Notes: a model not told the origin generated them from the sequence alone. A stretch of DNA of 64,000 nt from Lutraria lutraria (GCA_964023205.1 OZ026843.1:6247029-6311028); one strand, 5' to 3'. Positions 34,001 through 47,437 are shown, counted from the stretch's first letter. Translations and numbers: made by a program.

Positions 34001-35966
34001 AGGTTAGTGATGTTCACCGACTGGTCGCTAGCTCCGTTCCGCAGCTATCAAGAGAGGGATTGGTTATCTTATGGTATTGCGCTGGACTACTTTACGGAAG
34101 GTCGTGGGTTCAAATCATACATCAATTTCGATATTTCAGTGACGCTTTTCAGTGTCCCCATCACAACAACCGAGCCATGTAATGTGTTGAGAAAATCACA
34201 GGGCCATGTGGCCCTCTTGTTTGGATGCAGACTGGTTTGAAAATCTTGTCTTTTGGTCACATTAGTAAACTCTTGAAATCATACATCTTTGCGGTCCATG
34301 TGTGTGAACCATGTTTTTATTGAGGAGTGTTAAAATTGTCAACAAAGGTCATGGAGGGTAGAGGATTTGCTCAGCTGAATTTCATCCAGAGATTAATTTT
34401 GTCTATGCTATCAATAAAAAATGTGCTTTAGTTTGGCTTTCATGCACATTGTGTTTGACTGTATTAATTAAGGTACTTGAAACTTATGTATTGATGTTCG
34501 AATGTTTTCTAGTTGTAGCGAAGGTAAATTGTGTCTGCTTATGCTTTGGATTATAAAAGACTTAAGAAACTTAATACTTTTGTCATATTCCTTTAAACAA
34601 TAATCGAAGCAAGACCATAAAAGTTAAGGAATAGTGTTGATAAAAAAAGGCAAATAAGTTTCTGAACAGATACATAGATGAATTTGATGTAGGATGGTTA
34701 ATTCAATTGTGTTAAGTTGATTTTTTGACAAAAAATTAATTTCATGTGAACATTTTGTAGATAAGATTTGAAAAACAAAATCTAAAATTTTGTTTTTGAG
34801 CTCGGTATATGGAAAATCATTTGAACAGTAGAAAGATGTGATGTAATAAAAAAGCACATTGTCTGCAGCAATTGTGTCAATATTTGAAGACCTTATTGTC
34901 TGACAAAGAAAGTAAACACTATCCTGAAGGTGTTTGATATTGATAAGAATTCTGTAGTATTTGAATTGTTTGGGAATGGAAACATTGTGAAGGTTAAAAA
35001 ACGGGACATAGTACATCTGTGCAGTGTTACAGTAGTAATTGCACAGGATTTGTTACGATCGAATCCTTGTCGTGGCAGATCATAACCTTACATGAAAATT
35101 GGACAAAAATATTAATTTTCCTACGTATGTGGAGAAGTTGCCGGCTGGTGGTGGAAAGGTAAGTTAGTACTGGTTAGAATATAGTCCAGGAAAACTGGTT
35201 AGGTGTGAAGTGGCTGCTGTATGTAACTGAAATATCAGTGAAAAACAGCATTAAACCAATTAAAACTGAAAACAGTGATGCTCTGTGGTGTTCCTTTTCG
35301 TAAAAGTAGTCATGCGGAAATATGGATTCAGTACTGTGATCGAATTTGATGTGTAGTATAATATTCAAGGTATATTTTATTCTTAAGGCTGTTGCCTGCA
35401 GTCAGTGTTTGATATAAGATATGTTGTTACTGTTGTGTTTGTTCATTGAATTTTGCTTATTTTAGGTGAGTGGAGCCAGATTTTGGGGACTGTTCCAGAA
35501 AGTTTGTAAGGTTCCAGCTAATTTCTTCAAAAACAGCTTTGTATACAACTTCTGTCCTTTAGCATACATGTCAGAATCGGGTAAGAATATCACGCCACCA
35601 CAATTGGTTCATTCGGAACTTGACCAGATCAACGAGGCTTGTGATGCGGGACTCGTGGAGCTCGTCAAGCTTCTGAACATACGGATGGTCATAGCTGTTG
35701 GGAAGTTTGTTCAGCAAAGAGCATCTAAAGCTTTACACAATGCGGGTATTATGAACATAAAAGTGGAGTGCATACTTCACCCGAGCCCTATTAATCCACA
35801 CGCGAATAAAGGATGGGAACAGATAGTTGCTAAGCAACTGATAGAAATGAATGTCATGCATTATCTTAACAATGACATGGAAGATGTGCAGAGGTGTATA
35901 GACGAGTGGGAACGCATAGCACAAAGTAACGTCAAAGTCCCAGTGGTTGCGAAGGAAGATTACTAG
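28053..35966 (+). CDS. SMUG1: SMUG1 uracil-DNA glycosylase with giant disordered N-terminus
   Basis: Removes uracil and 5-hydroxymethyluracil from DNA to start base excision repair in the nucleus. Coding exons: 28053-31751, one of two alternatives (33618-33737 or 33785-33904), and 35466-35966; 1439 residues against about 270 in human. The start is set by an in-frame TGA at 28047. The catalytic domain begins near residue 1153. Motif 1 GMNPGPYGMSQNG puts the catalytic Asn at 1223; motif 2 HPSPINPHANKGW has His1378. Both match family 4 UDGs. Residues 1-170 are Pro-rich, 170-620 are charged and Ser-rich, 922-1075 are Gln/Asn/Gly/Tyr-rich, and 1097-1105 is a basic KKKRGRKRK patch (nuclear localisation or AT-hook-like). 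Possible SUMO-interacting motifs are VIEI (401-404) and CIIIED (417-422). A C-terminal tail of about 30 residues follows the fold. Exon 1 is a single 3.7-kb coding block. Confidence 0.95.
32723..32933. mobile_element. MITE with tactgt...acagta ends in SMUG1 intron 1
   Basis: 211 bp bounded by TACTGT and ACAGTA, with extended inverted ends (attttcgttgggg...aatttcgtgg against ccacgaaaatt...cccaacgaaaat) and an internal palindrome (ggatttaatttcgtgg/ccacgaaattaaatcc). Consistent with a TA-targeting non-autonomous DNA transposon. Confidence 0.75.
33618..33737 (+). CDS. SMUG1: SMUG1 alternative exon 2a
   Basis: 120 nt, phase 0, acceptor ttaacag and donor gtgggt. Encodes 40 residues starting VPFGEAVLTREWLKINGKVY and ending PVLGMACLKNE. 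VPFGE directly extends catalytic motif 1. Its EHPKKPVLG segment is the closer of the two to vertebrate SMUG1 (EHPKRPVLG from memory). Confidence 0.93.
33785..33904 (+). CDS. SMUG1: SMUG1 alternative exon 2b
   Basis: 120 nt, phase 0, acceptor catctcgcag and donor gtttgc. Encodes VPFGEAVITRNWLKIAGDVY and ends LITGLACTRNE. It matches 2a at 29 of 40 residues, with invariant blocks VPFGEAV and EHPKK. Only 47 bp (33738-33784) separates it from 2a. Retaining that spacer shifts the frame and hits TAA inside 2b. Confidence 0.92.
33985..34260 (+). repeat. tRNA-derived SINE in SMUG1 intron 2
   Basis: An A-box-like ttggttatcttatggtattg and a B box gtgggttcaaatc precede cttttcagtgtccccatcac, the same join as in the 18085-18292 SINE. 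Confidence 0.65.
35000..35275 (+). repeat. SINE with conserved 3' body in SMUG1 intron 2
   Basis: B-box-like cgatcgaatcc, then gaagttgccggctggtggtg, tagtccaggaaaactggtta and gtgaaaaacagcattaaacc. The last two segments recur at 39405-39475. Confidence 0.65.
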
Positions 35967-38900
35967 GGCGGCCTAAGGAGTTGGATCATGCTGCATTCTA
36001 TGGTAAAATCTCACTTAAATATTGTGATCACCTCATTGCTGCAGACTGCTTATTTCGGTCCAGTATGAGTCGATGTTTCTTTTAGATTAACATGACGATC
36101 AATTCTTTTGATCCAAAGGTGGTCTTACCATCAAGGTTTAACTGTATATGACACTGAAGCAGCAGCATTTAGTCTGTCGACCAAGTGAGGATTGTGTGGA
36201 GATTATTACGGAAGATTACTAGTATTATATTTGTTCATTGTATTTTTGTATGAGTTGTATACTCGTTCGTTCACATTGATGATTTAAGCTGAATTTGTTT
36301 ATATGCTCATTGCTGGAAATATTAAAAACTCAGTTCTTGCTTAAGTCAAAATTAATATGCATTTTTTTTTTATAGATGACTGTTTCTGATGGATTGATCC
36401 ATTTGAAGACTTAACCATTATTTCTGTTCTTCAGTGGCATGATTTAGTTTTTAACTATGATTTCGGTCTCAACTGAGACCATCCTTTAAAAAAATGTTTG
36501 TGTGTGGTTTCCCTACTTAGATAATTTTCATTGGGATGTATAGGTAGAAAATATTTTTTTTACAATTTATGTTTTACATTGACATTACAATGTCATGTTA
36601 GAATGCTATTTTTTCATTGAAAAAAATTATTTTACCCAATAGGCGAAAAAGATGTTGGGTAGGGGCGAGTTGGTATGGTAACGGTTAAACCGCAAACAAA
36701 TATTCTTTAAGGATGGCCTGATTGTTGAAGCTAAGCCCAGGGTTTGAGGTTCACTCACTAAAATAGTAGACCCTATTTCAGACCCACAAGCCCAGTTTAT
36801 TGTGTTTTTTTTTCTGAATACATTAGAGCTTGCTTTTACAGATTATTTAAGCATTGAGTTTATGAATTAAATTTCATTTGTTCAAAGTTTTTAATTTGTT
36901 TATACACGTATAAAAAATCCTGCTTTTTTATTGACAATGCAGTATTATGATAGAAGATTGTTTTAATTGAAAAACTCTTGTGTTCTTTTTAATGTATTCT
37001 TTTTATTTGGAAGTTATTATGTGTCTAATTTTGATCTGAAAGCGTTATTTCTGGGACCATATGGCTGAAAATGCTATGAAACTTTTTATCCTATAAAATC
37101 TGCTATTTATATATGTTAAAGATTGTTTACCGACAGAATGATTCATTGTTAAGCAGAATTGTTGCAAAATAGTTTTTATATCAAATTGATGTATAATTGC
37201 ATATATTATTTATCAAAGTAAGTATTTGGTAAAAAAGTGTTCGGAAATTAATAAAATTGTCACAGTTTATAATGTCTACAAAAATCTTTTTTGTGTGTTT
37301 AATGTTATTCTTCGAAGGGAACAATCATTATTCCTTATAAGGGAAAATAATGCTTACTGTTACCATGGGAACACTTTTTAGGAAATCCCAGTGCTGATGC
37401 AAATAGGGAGCTGTGAAGTCTGGGCTCACTTTTTGACCTGAGGTAAACTTCAGGTATGTGTCATGGTATAATCTATGGCGATAAAAATGTTTTAATAAGA
37501 AAATTCTGGCTTTTAATTATTTTTTTTTTGCTCTCTGTTGAGTGTTCTTTTTTGCAATAATTAGTCTTTACAATGAGAAATTGTTAAAATTGCAGGGATG
37601 CTTTTGAGTGTTGCTAAAATAAACTATATTACAGCTCACTTTTGTGTACAGTATTAGAGATAAGAAATTTGTACAAAAACTATTATTTGACCAAATATTT
37701 CAGCATTAATTAAGGATTTGTCATAAAGTTTTTTTCTTACAATTGTAGATTTAGGACCATTTTAGGATTTTGTATATATGTATGTGTGTATGTATATTAT
37801 GAATATATGTATTTTTTGAAAAGCCATGTCAAAATAATCATGTAGTAGTATTTGTACAAAATAGCAATTTTTAGTATTTTTTGGTGGTTATAGCCTGCCA
37901 TTCAGTGTGTTTTGTCTCGCATTATAATGTGACTTTGTTGTTTCGTGTTTGCAAATTTACCTCGCTTTTATTACTTTTAACATCTCATGATGATAACCTG
38001 GCTTGTGTGTCTCAGAATTTGTTTCTTATCCATGTTGGGTTGCATTATCGTAAGTGCTTGCCATCAGTTGCCGTAATATTGTTACAAATGGCTTGCTGTT
38101 ACCATAGCAACTGTTGGAGCGTATTAATGAAAAACTATAATGTACTCTTAAAACTTGGTGCAATGTCGGGGTTGTGAATATTGGTGTTGTATTTACTGTC
38201 AAATGTATCGTTTCATATTCACACAGTATATTAATGGCTTGAATATGATTATTTTGCTGTAAATTTTAACAGAAAACTGTGTTTAGTTCACAAATTTGGT
38301 TGGTACTTCATTGTACATATCTGAAAATCATCGTCATTGTCGTTGTATCAAAGTTAAATGTATTAGTATACATCATTTCATATAGTCTCATAAAACATTA
38401 AATATTTATTGTAATTTTCGTGACAGCTTTCACAGAACCTGGCTATTAATTAGACCCTGAAATCATATTTTTGTGCAAACGATGCATGTTAAGTAAAAAA
38501 GTACATGCGTCCATTTATTTTGCATTTCGGTCCATGTGTGATCTTTGGCTATTTTTGTATAGGTTTTTATTTTGTTTCATGTATGACTGTGTTGTGTATT
38601 GATGTGTCCGTTGTTTAAATTGATTGTTGAATCCAATATCCAACCATTACCCTGTTCTGCATTTTACCAGTTCAATTTTTACTGACTCTTTCTTTTTTTA
38701 ATACACTATCACTTGAGGTATACATTTTTCATGTGTATTCATGTTTTAGTGACAATAAAAACAAATTCTTCAGTTACATTTGATTAATTCTCTCTCATAT
38801 TTTCTGATGAAATTCCAAAAAATATAACAATGTATACATTTAATATTTGTCTTTAATTTTAAGCATTAAGTCTTAGTTTTTTGCATTTTTTGCCTGATCT

Positions 38901-39180
38901 TTAGCATTTATCCTAATTTTAGATATTTTACATGGATAATAGACAAATAATCATGTATAGGCTGACCTGTTAGTGTTCAATGTTGTTATTATATTTTTAA
39001 CTTTCCCGACTCCTAATGATTTTAACGTGTCTGACCTTAAAGCTTCCATGTGACTATCCTTAAAAAATTTGTTGGTTTGTGATTATATGGCCCAAACTTT
39101 TAGCGGTAGGTATGTTGATAGTCATTTTTTGGTTAACATCATGAGTACATGTACTTACTGAAATTGAAACATGAGAAATA
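35967..39180 (+). other. SMUG1 3' untranslated and flanking DNA
   Basis: AT-rich, without coding sequence that looks real. The most convincing 3' end for SMUG1 is an AATAAA at 37250-37255 followed by a T/G-rich stretch (ttttttgtgtgtttaatg) about 30 bp on. Another AATAAA is at about 38754. Confidence 0.5.
37250..37255 (+). terminator. SMUG1: Candidate SMUG1 polyadenylation signal
   Basis: Canonical AATAAA with a GT-rich downstream element near 37286-37303. It would give a 3' UTR of about 1.3 kb. Alternatives exist in this AT-rich DNA. Confidence 0.4.
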
Positions 39181-39184
39181 AAGA

Positions 39185-39485
39185 AGCCCTCCCACCCGGT
39201 TAGCTCATTGGTTAGAGCATAGGTGTACTGATCAAGAGATTGTGAGTTCGAACCCCAGGCAAAGCTCACACTGTCCTGTGACAAATTTAACTGAAGACAT
39301 TACATCCTTTGTTAAATTGTTCTCCACCTATGAACAATGTGGGGTAGCTTGATAGTAGCTTACAGATATAACGTGATTAGTACTCGTTAAGGCCTAAATG
39401 AAGTCCAGGGAAATTGGTTAGGATGACTGCCCACCAAAGTATAACTGAATCAAAGTTGAAAATGGCATTAAATCTAATGAAATTG
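39185..39485 (+). repeat. tRNA-derived SINE
   Basis: Head cggttagctcattggttaga...gtgagttcgaacccc carries both A and B boxes, and the body agtccagggaaattggttag...gttgaaaatggcattaaat matches the SINE at 35000-35275. Confidence 0.75.
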
Positions 39486-39864
39486 CCAAAACTATTTGAG
39501 TCAGGTTTTTTTAATGAGTCCATTTTGCATAAGTGCAATCCAACAAATTTTTCAAGGTGGCCCAAAATATTGTATTTTTTATCTTACATGAGTTGAATGC
39601 ATTCATGAAGATTTACAAGTTCTTTGGTTAGGTATTGCTGGGTTTTTATATACCAATTAATAGTATTCTAATTAAAGTTCTACTGACAATTTTGCCATTC
39701 TGAAAAATTTCTGATAAAGAGTACCTTTAAATGAATTCGTGAAAAAGAGAAATTGACTCTCGACACAAATTGACCCCGACTAAATGATGAGAAGTTAGTC
39801 ATGGAAACAGGATTTATTCTGGGATGAAGTTCCATGACAGGGTTTTTAGCTGTTAATTATAAAT

Positions 39865-39880
39865 CCCCCCCCCCCCCCCC
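39865..39880. repeat. C16 homopolymer
   Basis: Sixteen C in a row, then tcccc. A further C11 run is at 42020-42030. Confidence 0.95.
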
Positions 39881-40479
39881 TCCCCAGTGCAGTAATTTTA
39901 TTTTAATGAGGGAGAAGAAATGTTATTGTACTGGAGATACAAAAGTTATTTTTAAACAGGTCTGCTGTAGAGTATATAAATATGTATTTTGATACAATTT
40001 TTTTTTTGTTAAGTGGTGTTAAAGCATTATCTTGCCATATATAAAAATATCCATGAAATGGATTACGTTTGTTGATCTGTTTAATTAAAAGAAGTGAATT
40101 TTTTTCTTCAATTTTATGTAAATTGTTGTGTAAACTTTATAAGAAATATTTTAGTAATTTCTATGATTATGTTCTTGTAGTGAAAATGTGCTCGAAATCA
40201 AAATGAATTGTTTATGTTTTTTTATGTGTATTAAATTGAATGTCTCTGTTTAACAGGTGCTATGATTACATCAGATTTATCTTAATATTTTCAACTCAAA
40301 AACTGTAATATTAGAAGTCTTACCAATGTAATGTTTATACAGGGTCTTCTTTTTACTTGTTGAATCTAAATGTCTCAGAGTATCGATGTTGTTATTTGAA
40401 CTAGTCTTACATGTTAATGTTGTTAGGTTATATCAATGTCTTCCTTTTGAAAACATTTTGTCTGCATAACTCACACTCC

Positions 40480-40722
40480 GGGACAGTCGATCCAATACAT
40501 ACCTGTCTATAACGACCTCTTTGAATAAAGGGTAAGCATGGTCCTGAATGGAGGTGGTCTTTATTCCGATTTTAGAATTTTTTGCAAAATGCTTGTGTTG
40601 GGAAAAACTACTGGTGTTTATAGCCAGGTGGTCTCTATTCACAGGTGGTCCCTATTCACAGGTGGGACCTATTTACAGGTGGTCCCTTTCTTATAGTGTT
40701 CTTTAAGACAGGGTTGACTGTA
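40480..40722. mobile_element. MITE-like element with cagggttgactgta end
   Basis: Starts near gacagtcgatccaa and ends cagggttgactgta. The 3' part carries three to four copies of caggtggtccctattca (about 40625-40690), a motif also found at the end of the 49111-49516 element. The 5' end has drifted. Confidence 0.5.
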
Positions 40723-42324
40723 TTCAGGATTTTAAGGTTCTTGTTTGTCTGTATAATATGATGAGTGAAAATCAGAATAAATTTATTGTAAAAATCAAAA
40801 AGGTCACTTTTGACTGAAATAGCTTTTTTGGACTATTTTATTTATGTTTCACAATTTCTGATCTTGAATTTTATACACTAGATCCAACCCTGTTAACAAG
40901 CTTACAAAAATAATTATTTGTAAATTCTGACACACAATAAACCCTGTGCACAAACTGTCATAAATCTGAAATAATTTTTATTTCTGGAATTATGTAATCT
41001 GAATCATCATTATACACAAGTAGATTCAGTAAAGAAAAAAATCAAAGAATTTAATTATGGATGGCATATTTTGTATTTAAGAATTTTTTTTTCATAAATT
41101 CTGTTTTTAAGACTTTGTTTTAAGATTTGTAATTGCGTCTAAATTGTGTCTTCAAGAAATTTCCATGTTTTTTTATACATTCTTCATAACGTCTTTCATT
41201 GTTTCACCCATTAATTTTGCATTTGTTATTTTTTGTTTTTTTTTTACTTATTTTTTTCCATTTTCTTCCCTGTTCAGTTACCTTTGTATTGTTTTCTTTG
41301 CACACTTAGTGCTTTTATGTAGTTTTATTCTTCAGTGCATTATTTGATTGATTTTATCTTGAAATGAAATCATTTGGCTTTTGCTTCCCTGTTAAAAAAA
41401 ATTCTAATTATTTTTACTGTTTATCTGACCAAATTGTCAGCTTTTGAAATTTCTTTTTTTTTTTAAACTCAAATTATGGACCAACTGTTTAATACTTGTA
41501 TTGATAATATAAAAAAAATGTGTGTATTTTTTACTTTATCAGATTTAAAGCATTTTTGTGTTGAATTACAAGTTGCCAATGTATTTTTTCTGATCCATTT
41601 GTCAAAACTTGTTATGTTTTATATTCTTTGTGTTTTATTCTAAAACATATTATTAATCATTTAATATTTCTACGCAAAATGTGTTTACTAGTTCACATTG
41701 TTTTATATGTTTAAGATTTTTTTTTTAAGAATGTATTATTTCTGTCTACAAATCCAATAGCCATGGTTTTGAGTTCTTGGTATTTTCTGTCGATATTCAC
41801 AAACAAAACTCATATTTCTATTTTCATGGTAATAATATTTAGACTTATTACAGCAGATTTTTTTCTGTAATATTTAAAGTCATTTTTTCTATTAGTACAT
41901 TATGAGATACTAATTAATAACACAGTTTTCATGTTATAATTGTTGCGCAATTAGATTTTATGTACTTATTATTGCGCAATAATTATGCACTTTTGTACAA
42001 ATCTTTGATATTTTATGTTCCCCCCCCCCCTGAGATCTGAAGCTATATGCTAACAATTTTCAAGGTCATATTAAACATGATTAAGACTTCTCAGGTAATT
42101 ATTTTATTTTAGATTTTGCTGTTCTTTGAAGGTATATCTTGGAGGGAAAAATCTTTGTTGTGGAAAATTGGAAAAGCATGGAGGAGTCAGCTAGGTTGTA
42201 AAATTTAGCATTGAGTTGAAGTCTAAAAATTCTTATCTGTTATTGGTGGATCCTGAGTCCAGTTTTAAAATTGACCAATGGTGGAGTTGCATAGTATGAC
42301 TGTTGTCTGAACTCAGTTTTTCAG
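40723..42324. other. AT-rich DNA, nothing recognised
   Basis: T-rich intergenic sequence with many poly-T runs and no plausible exon. Confidence 0.5.
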
Positions 42325-42560
42325 CCTTTGACGAGACCCGTCTCCCAGGTCGGGTGGTTTCAAACCACTGTAACCTCTCACTGATAGAAGGTCGTGGGTT
42401 CGAGCCCAGCTACCGACCATGTCTATCTATGTGAGAAAGTAGGCAGTTGTTTGCGGGAGTCTAGTACTGGTTGTTTCCAGGAATGATGGTAAGGTGAACT
42501 GTCTGCTTCATATGACTCAGACTGTTGAAAAATGGGGCGTAAAACTCAAACAGTCTTTGA
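42325..42560 (+). repeat. tRNA-derived SINE
   Basis: ccaggtcgggtggtttcaaa, B box gtgggttcgagccc, then ctagtactggttg and the SINE tail gttgaaaaatggggcgtaaa. Confidence 0.7.
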
Positions 42561-43128
42561 CCCTGAATAAGATATAGCCTTTTTTCTGATCACTCCGCCT
42601 TTATTGCACCATGAACAAATTATTGCTTGAAAATATTTAAGAAAGATTACATAGCATTCTGTCATTTTTTATGACCCCTATTTTTTATCAGAAAAAATAT
42701 AATGATTTGTATCATATACAATGCATTTGTACCATTAGTATTATAAATCTAGGGTAACTGAACTTTTTTGTGTGTTTGTTATTCAAATCATTTATCATAC
42801 TCATTTTGAAACAATCTCAATTGTCTTTGTGAGTTAATACAAATTTACTATCATTAACTGAGTGATAAAGAGATTTGCTCTCTTTTCATTCTGTATAATG
42901 TTATACATTAGGCCAAGATAAAAAAAAAAGTTCCATTGGTGTCTTAGTACTCTAATTTATCAAATAACATTATTAGCTACCAGGAGGTAATTATTAAGCT
43001 ATTTCGATCTTCAATGAATCCACACTTGATGCCCCATTTTTAGGGCAAACAAAAACCTTTTCTTAGATTTCTTTTTGTGTCTAGTAGAGAAAGCAATCAG
43101 ACATATATTTTGTTTGGCCTGGGTCATT

Positions 43129-43310
43129 CACAAAGACCTGGTGGGAAATCAATTGGCCGGCATTTTGAAACATACCATATTTTTTCTGTCTGGTTATTTT
43201 TACATTTTTTATATTTCACCTCATTTTAGAATATTACACTCACCTTGGCACCAAGTGCTTTCAGGTGAGCTATTGTGTGATTTCTTGGTCGTCCATTACC
43301 TATCACATTA
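43129..43310 (+). repeat. Dispersed repeat family D, 5' part
   Basis: Contains aagacctggtgggaaatcaa and ccttggcaccaagtgctttc followed by aggtgagctattgtg. It resembles the start of the repeat seen inverted at 23100-23490. Its open frame is incidental. Confidence 0.45.
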
Positions 43311-45856
43311 CCTTTTTTAGTTTAAGTGTGCTGTCCACTTGTGTCCCCAATAGTTTCCTACTGTCTGTTTTAAGACAGTATTCCCTGAGAGTCTGTGTCT
43401 TGACCTGTATTTTGTGTATTACTTCTGTGCGTTAGGTAGGTTTTGAGTTAGCGGGTGATCTGGAAGGAGGAATTATTTGTATGTCATTTTTTAGGAATCT
43501 TTTTTTCACCTATTAGCATGATTGCCCCTTGCCAATTTGTCCTTTGAGACTTTGGGGAGATTCATGTAACTCTGACAATTTCACTTAAAAGGTAACATCC
43601 CTAGTGCACGTCTTCCATTAATGTATCTACATACAGTGTTGTCAGTTGCGTGAAGGTTGTGGAGGATCAGGTGCTTATGGAAATAATTCTCCCGAAGCAC
43701 TTGTGAGGTCAGCTTAAGTGAAATACCTTTTATGCATAGCTTTTAAAAATTCCTTCCATGGTTTTTATGCCATATTTATGGTTGGTTACTTTGAATCTCG
43801 TAACTGGACAGAAGCACTTTGTTGTTAACGCCGAATATCTTAGGTGAGCTTTACATGGCTGTCCGTAATGTCTCTTTTGTTTTTTTATTTTTTTTGTTAT
43901 TGCTCTTTTGTTATTATATATGATTAAAAAGTATGGGTGCTCACATGTTATGATAGTCACAATGAAGTTCTATTTGTTTTATTTGATTATTTTTTCTTTT
44001 TTTATTTGTCTTGTTTGATACATACGTGTATGGTTTGTATGTTCTTCTGTACGTACCTGTGTTTATTAGTTTTATATTTTCTACAATTGAGCCTTCCTTT
44101 GAAAAATCATTGGTTTGCCGTCATGTGGCCCTAACTCTTAACAGTCATGTCAGTGATTGTTCGGTAGGCATTTTTGTAACTGATTTTTTGTAACATTATA
44201 TGCTTGTACTCAATACAAAAGCATTTTTCAAAAAAAATAATTGAAAATGTTTGGTTTTTGGATTTTTCAATGAGTCGGGCGCATTACTGCAAACCAACAC
44301 TTTTTATAGATGGCCTTATTTTTTATGATTTTCCCTATTGAGTTAGTGCTGTAGTGTAGCCAAAACATGTATCTAATACCAAAGATTTTTTATTGCATAT
44401 ATTTTATGTAATTCCTTTTATGAACAAACATTATTCTATGATCATGTAATAATACCGGTAACTTGTCATAAATTGGTCTATTCCATTTTCGTGTCATTGT
44501 TCATCTTCACTTTTTTTACTCAATTAGGTTGTGAGTTGATATTTTTTGTTCTAGGTTGTGTTAAAAAAAAATTTTTTCTGTGACATTTAGAATTGCACCC
44601 TAGCTATATTTCTATCCATTAATATGAACCGACCCTCATTGCCACAGTTTTTACCTTATTTGGACTAATAAAGAAAATGTCTTGTAGGTTGAATAATACT
44701 GAGAAAAATTGTTAAACCAAGTTTTTACAGTCTTTTCATGTGTTTTTTTAACTAATGTCAGGAAATATAAAAAATAGTATTGAACAATTTTACTCGCTCA
44801 TCTTGTTCTTCCCTACTTTATAGTTGAAAACATAATTACAATATTTGTAATATTTATGTTTGCACTATACAACTTGCTCACCTTTCATTTTTAACTGATA
44901 AGCCCAAACAGATTTTGCATCTATCTCATACTCCAAAATTATTCAATTTTTAAAAAAAAAATCACCAGAGATGTCACAGTGGAATCTTAAATATACTATG
45001 TCTGTTTGTAATGTATATTATAGGACACAGATCTGTAACATTTTCCTTTATTTGCAGACATTTTACTATCTTAGCTGTTTACTGTATTCTGATATTGGAT
45101 GATAATAAGAATATTATAGGTTTATGTCACCCTGTGTGTATATGTTATCATGATCTGTTAGCTATTTTCATTTCATAAAGCCATAACTCACTTTTTTTTC
45201 CTTATATAGGATCATCTAGGGATTTTAACTGGCATATTTCTTTTTTCAAACAGTTTCCATAGAAACACATTTGGTTACGTTTTGTCAAGTATTTTTGCCT
45301 TTATTTTATATACAATATTAGATCTGATAGTTAAGAGATTGATCTGTATGGTGTATGAGATCAGTCTAAAATCTCGCCATTGAGTGTTGAACCCGGCAGT
45401 AAAATCATACCATACTATTCCATTGTAAGCTTTTTGACCATTGCTTCGCTTTGACTGTGCTTTGTATTTACTGCTCGTAAATCTCGAGTGCACTTGTTAA
45501 ATTATCCAATCAAAACTATTTTTGCACATGCGTCATTGCGTTAAAAGACAAAATTCCGCTATAATTGAAGATTACATTTCCTCTAAAATTGTTTCTTCCT
45601 TTACTGAGGAAGTGACTTAATTTTGTGTTGTTTCTGTATAGAATCTTATCATTTAAAAATGGCCAGTATGTTGTAGGATTACTTTTCATCTTATTATCAG
45701 TACATGTCTGTCACAGTAGGGCCGGATCCCTCAAATCCATTCTTTAGTGTTGTGCTATCATGTTTTTTTGTCATCAGTTGTGAAGAATTTGATATAGTTT
45801 AGTAAAATCTACAGATGTTGTATAAAAAATTGGTGTTTGTTTTTTATTTTTATATA
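43311..45856. other. AT-rich DNA, nothing recognised
   Basis: No splice-framed or family-like coding sequence on either strand. T-rich tracts dominate. Confidence 0.5.
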
Positions 45857-46020
45857 TACAGTCAAACCTGTGAACAGAAGTCATCCTTGGGACAGACATA
45901 ATGTGACCTTCGTTGAAAGGTTACCTTTATTTGGAGGTCAGTTTGATCAAAATTTAGTCAATGATGGGTTTAAAAGAATGGCCTTTATTTGGAGGTTGCT
46001 GCTATACAGGTTTGACTGTA
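45857..46020. mobile_element. 164-bp MITE with perfect 14-bp terminal inverted repeats
   Basis: Begins TACAGTCAAACCTG and ends CAGGTTTGACTGTA, an exact inversion, with TA at both ends as expected for a TA target. An internal cctttatttggaggt occurs twice. Related elements: 47438-47614 and 49111-49516. Confidence 0.85.
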
Positions 46021-47437
46021 GTGATGGCTTTGTAAAAAGTGATGACAGTCACAAATTCACTACTCAAGAATTTTACAAGCCAGTCAGATTGGTTTGCAAT
46101 AACATAATTTTACAATGATTTTCACAGAACATCAGTGCCTAACATATGACTGTGTTGTATTACACATGAGTATGGTCACTATACACACACACAAAAGGGT
46201 TGGATTTTTTCTTCCTCTAAGAAAATTCTTTTTTTTTTTTGAGACGTAAAGTTGCTATTGTTTTTATTGTACGAGATATCCAAGCTAAGATAAATAATTG
46301 AATACCTGGCCAGTCCCTTGTGTAATTAACTCGCTATTTTAAAAGCTACCAGCATGAAAATGAATGTATTTCACAAGTCTCAAACTCATACCAGTGAAAC
46401 TAAAGTTAAAGGAGCTTTTTCATGTACATATACATTTCTTAACTTAACAAGATAATTATTTCCCTTTGACCTAATGACCTGAAAATGCACAGGTCCTGTA
46501 GACATTGTCATGAGGAACCAACATATAAAGTTTGATGATTAATAATATAGGTTGAAGCATTCTGATTTTATAGGCAATGTTTAAGTTTGGTACAAACAAA
46601 ACAGACTGACCGGCCAAACAACATGACCCTGATCTATCAAGACTGGGGCATTAAAATTAACTGCTGTTTTTGCAACAAAACATGTTTTATATTGTTTGTT
46701 TGGGTGACTTATCGACTGTTCAAGCCAGTTATCTGAAATGTATTCGTCAGCGTGACATTTAAGTTCAAAATGAGCTGTCTCGGCTAAAATATGTCTGATG
46801 AAAAACGAGCCTCAGTCTCTACTTAGTGAACCAATGGGCAGAAGTTGGTATACAACAAAGTATAGTGTATACATTAGTGTCCTTTATTATAGTTACAACA
46901 ATACAGGCTTAATTTCCTACAAAACGACATTAAATCAAACAATATACTCAGATATACTCACTGATGATATATGTTTGTTCAGAGTAAACCAGTATAAAGC
47001 TAGATACTGTTAAATAGAACTACAAAACTAGATACATGTACAACACCCGTTTCATGAAACTTGTATTTACTTAGCGTGTAAGATAATAATCAAGAATTGC
47101 ATTTTCATATCGAATTCATGACACCCAGCACTCTGTTACATAATTATTACGTCAGTAACCATATTGGGTATTTGCGACAAAGAAGACAAAATCAATACGT
47201 AACTACTACTTGCATGACTTCAGTGACTCTGCAAAGATCATTTTGGTATTTATTGAATATTAATGCAAAGTTTGCATGTTTTAGTAACTTAATCCTGGGA
47301 AAAGCCAGATATAAGGCACTAGTCGTTATTCGAGACATGCTATTTTGTATTGAAGGATAACAAAATCGATCGGTACAGAACTGCATGGTGCTTGGCCCTT
47401 TTTTAAGGATTTCATGGTATGATCATGCATATATATC
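46021..47437. other. AT-rich DNA, nothing recognised
   Basis: No supported gene. An open frame of 71 codons near 46798 has no family features. Confidence 0.45.

Noticed and set aside
33962..34240. 92-codon plus frame in SMUG1 intron 2
   Set aside because: It is the incidental translation of a tRNA-derived SINE.
43075..43320. 81-codon hydrophobic frame
   Set aside because: Lies in a dispersed repeat and has no signal or domain logic.
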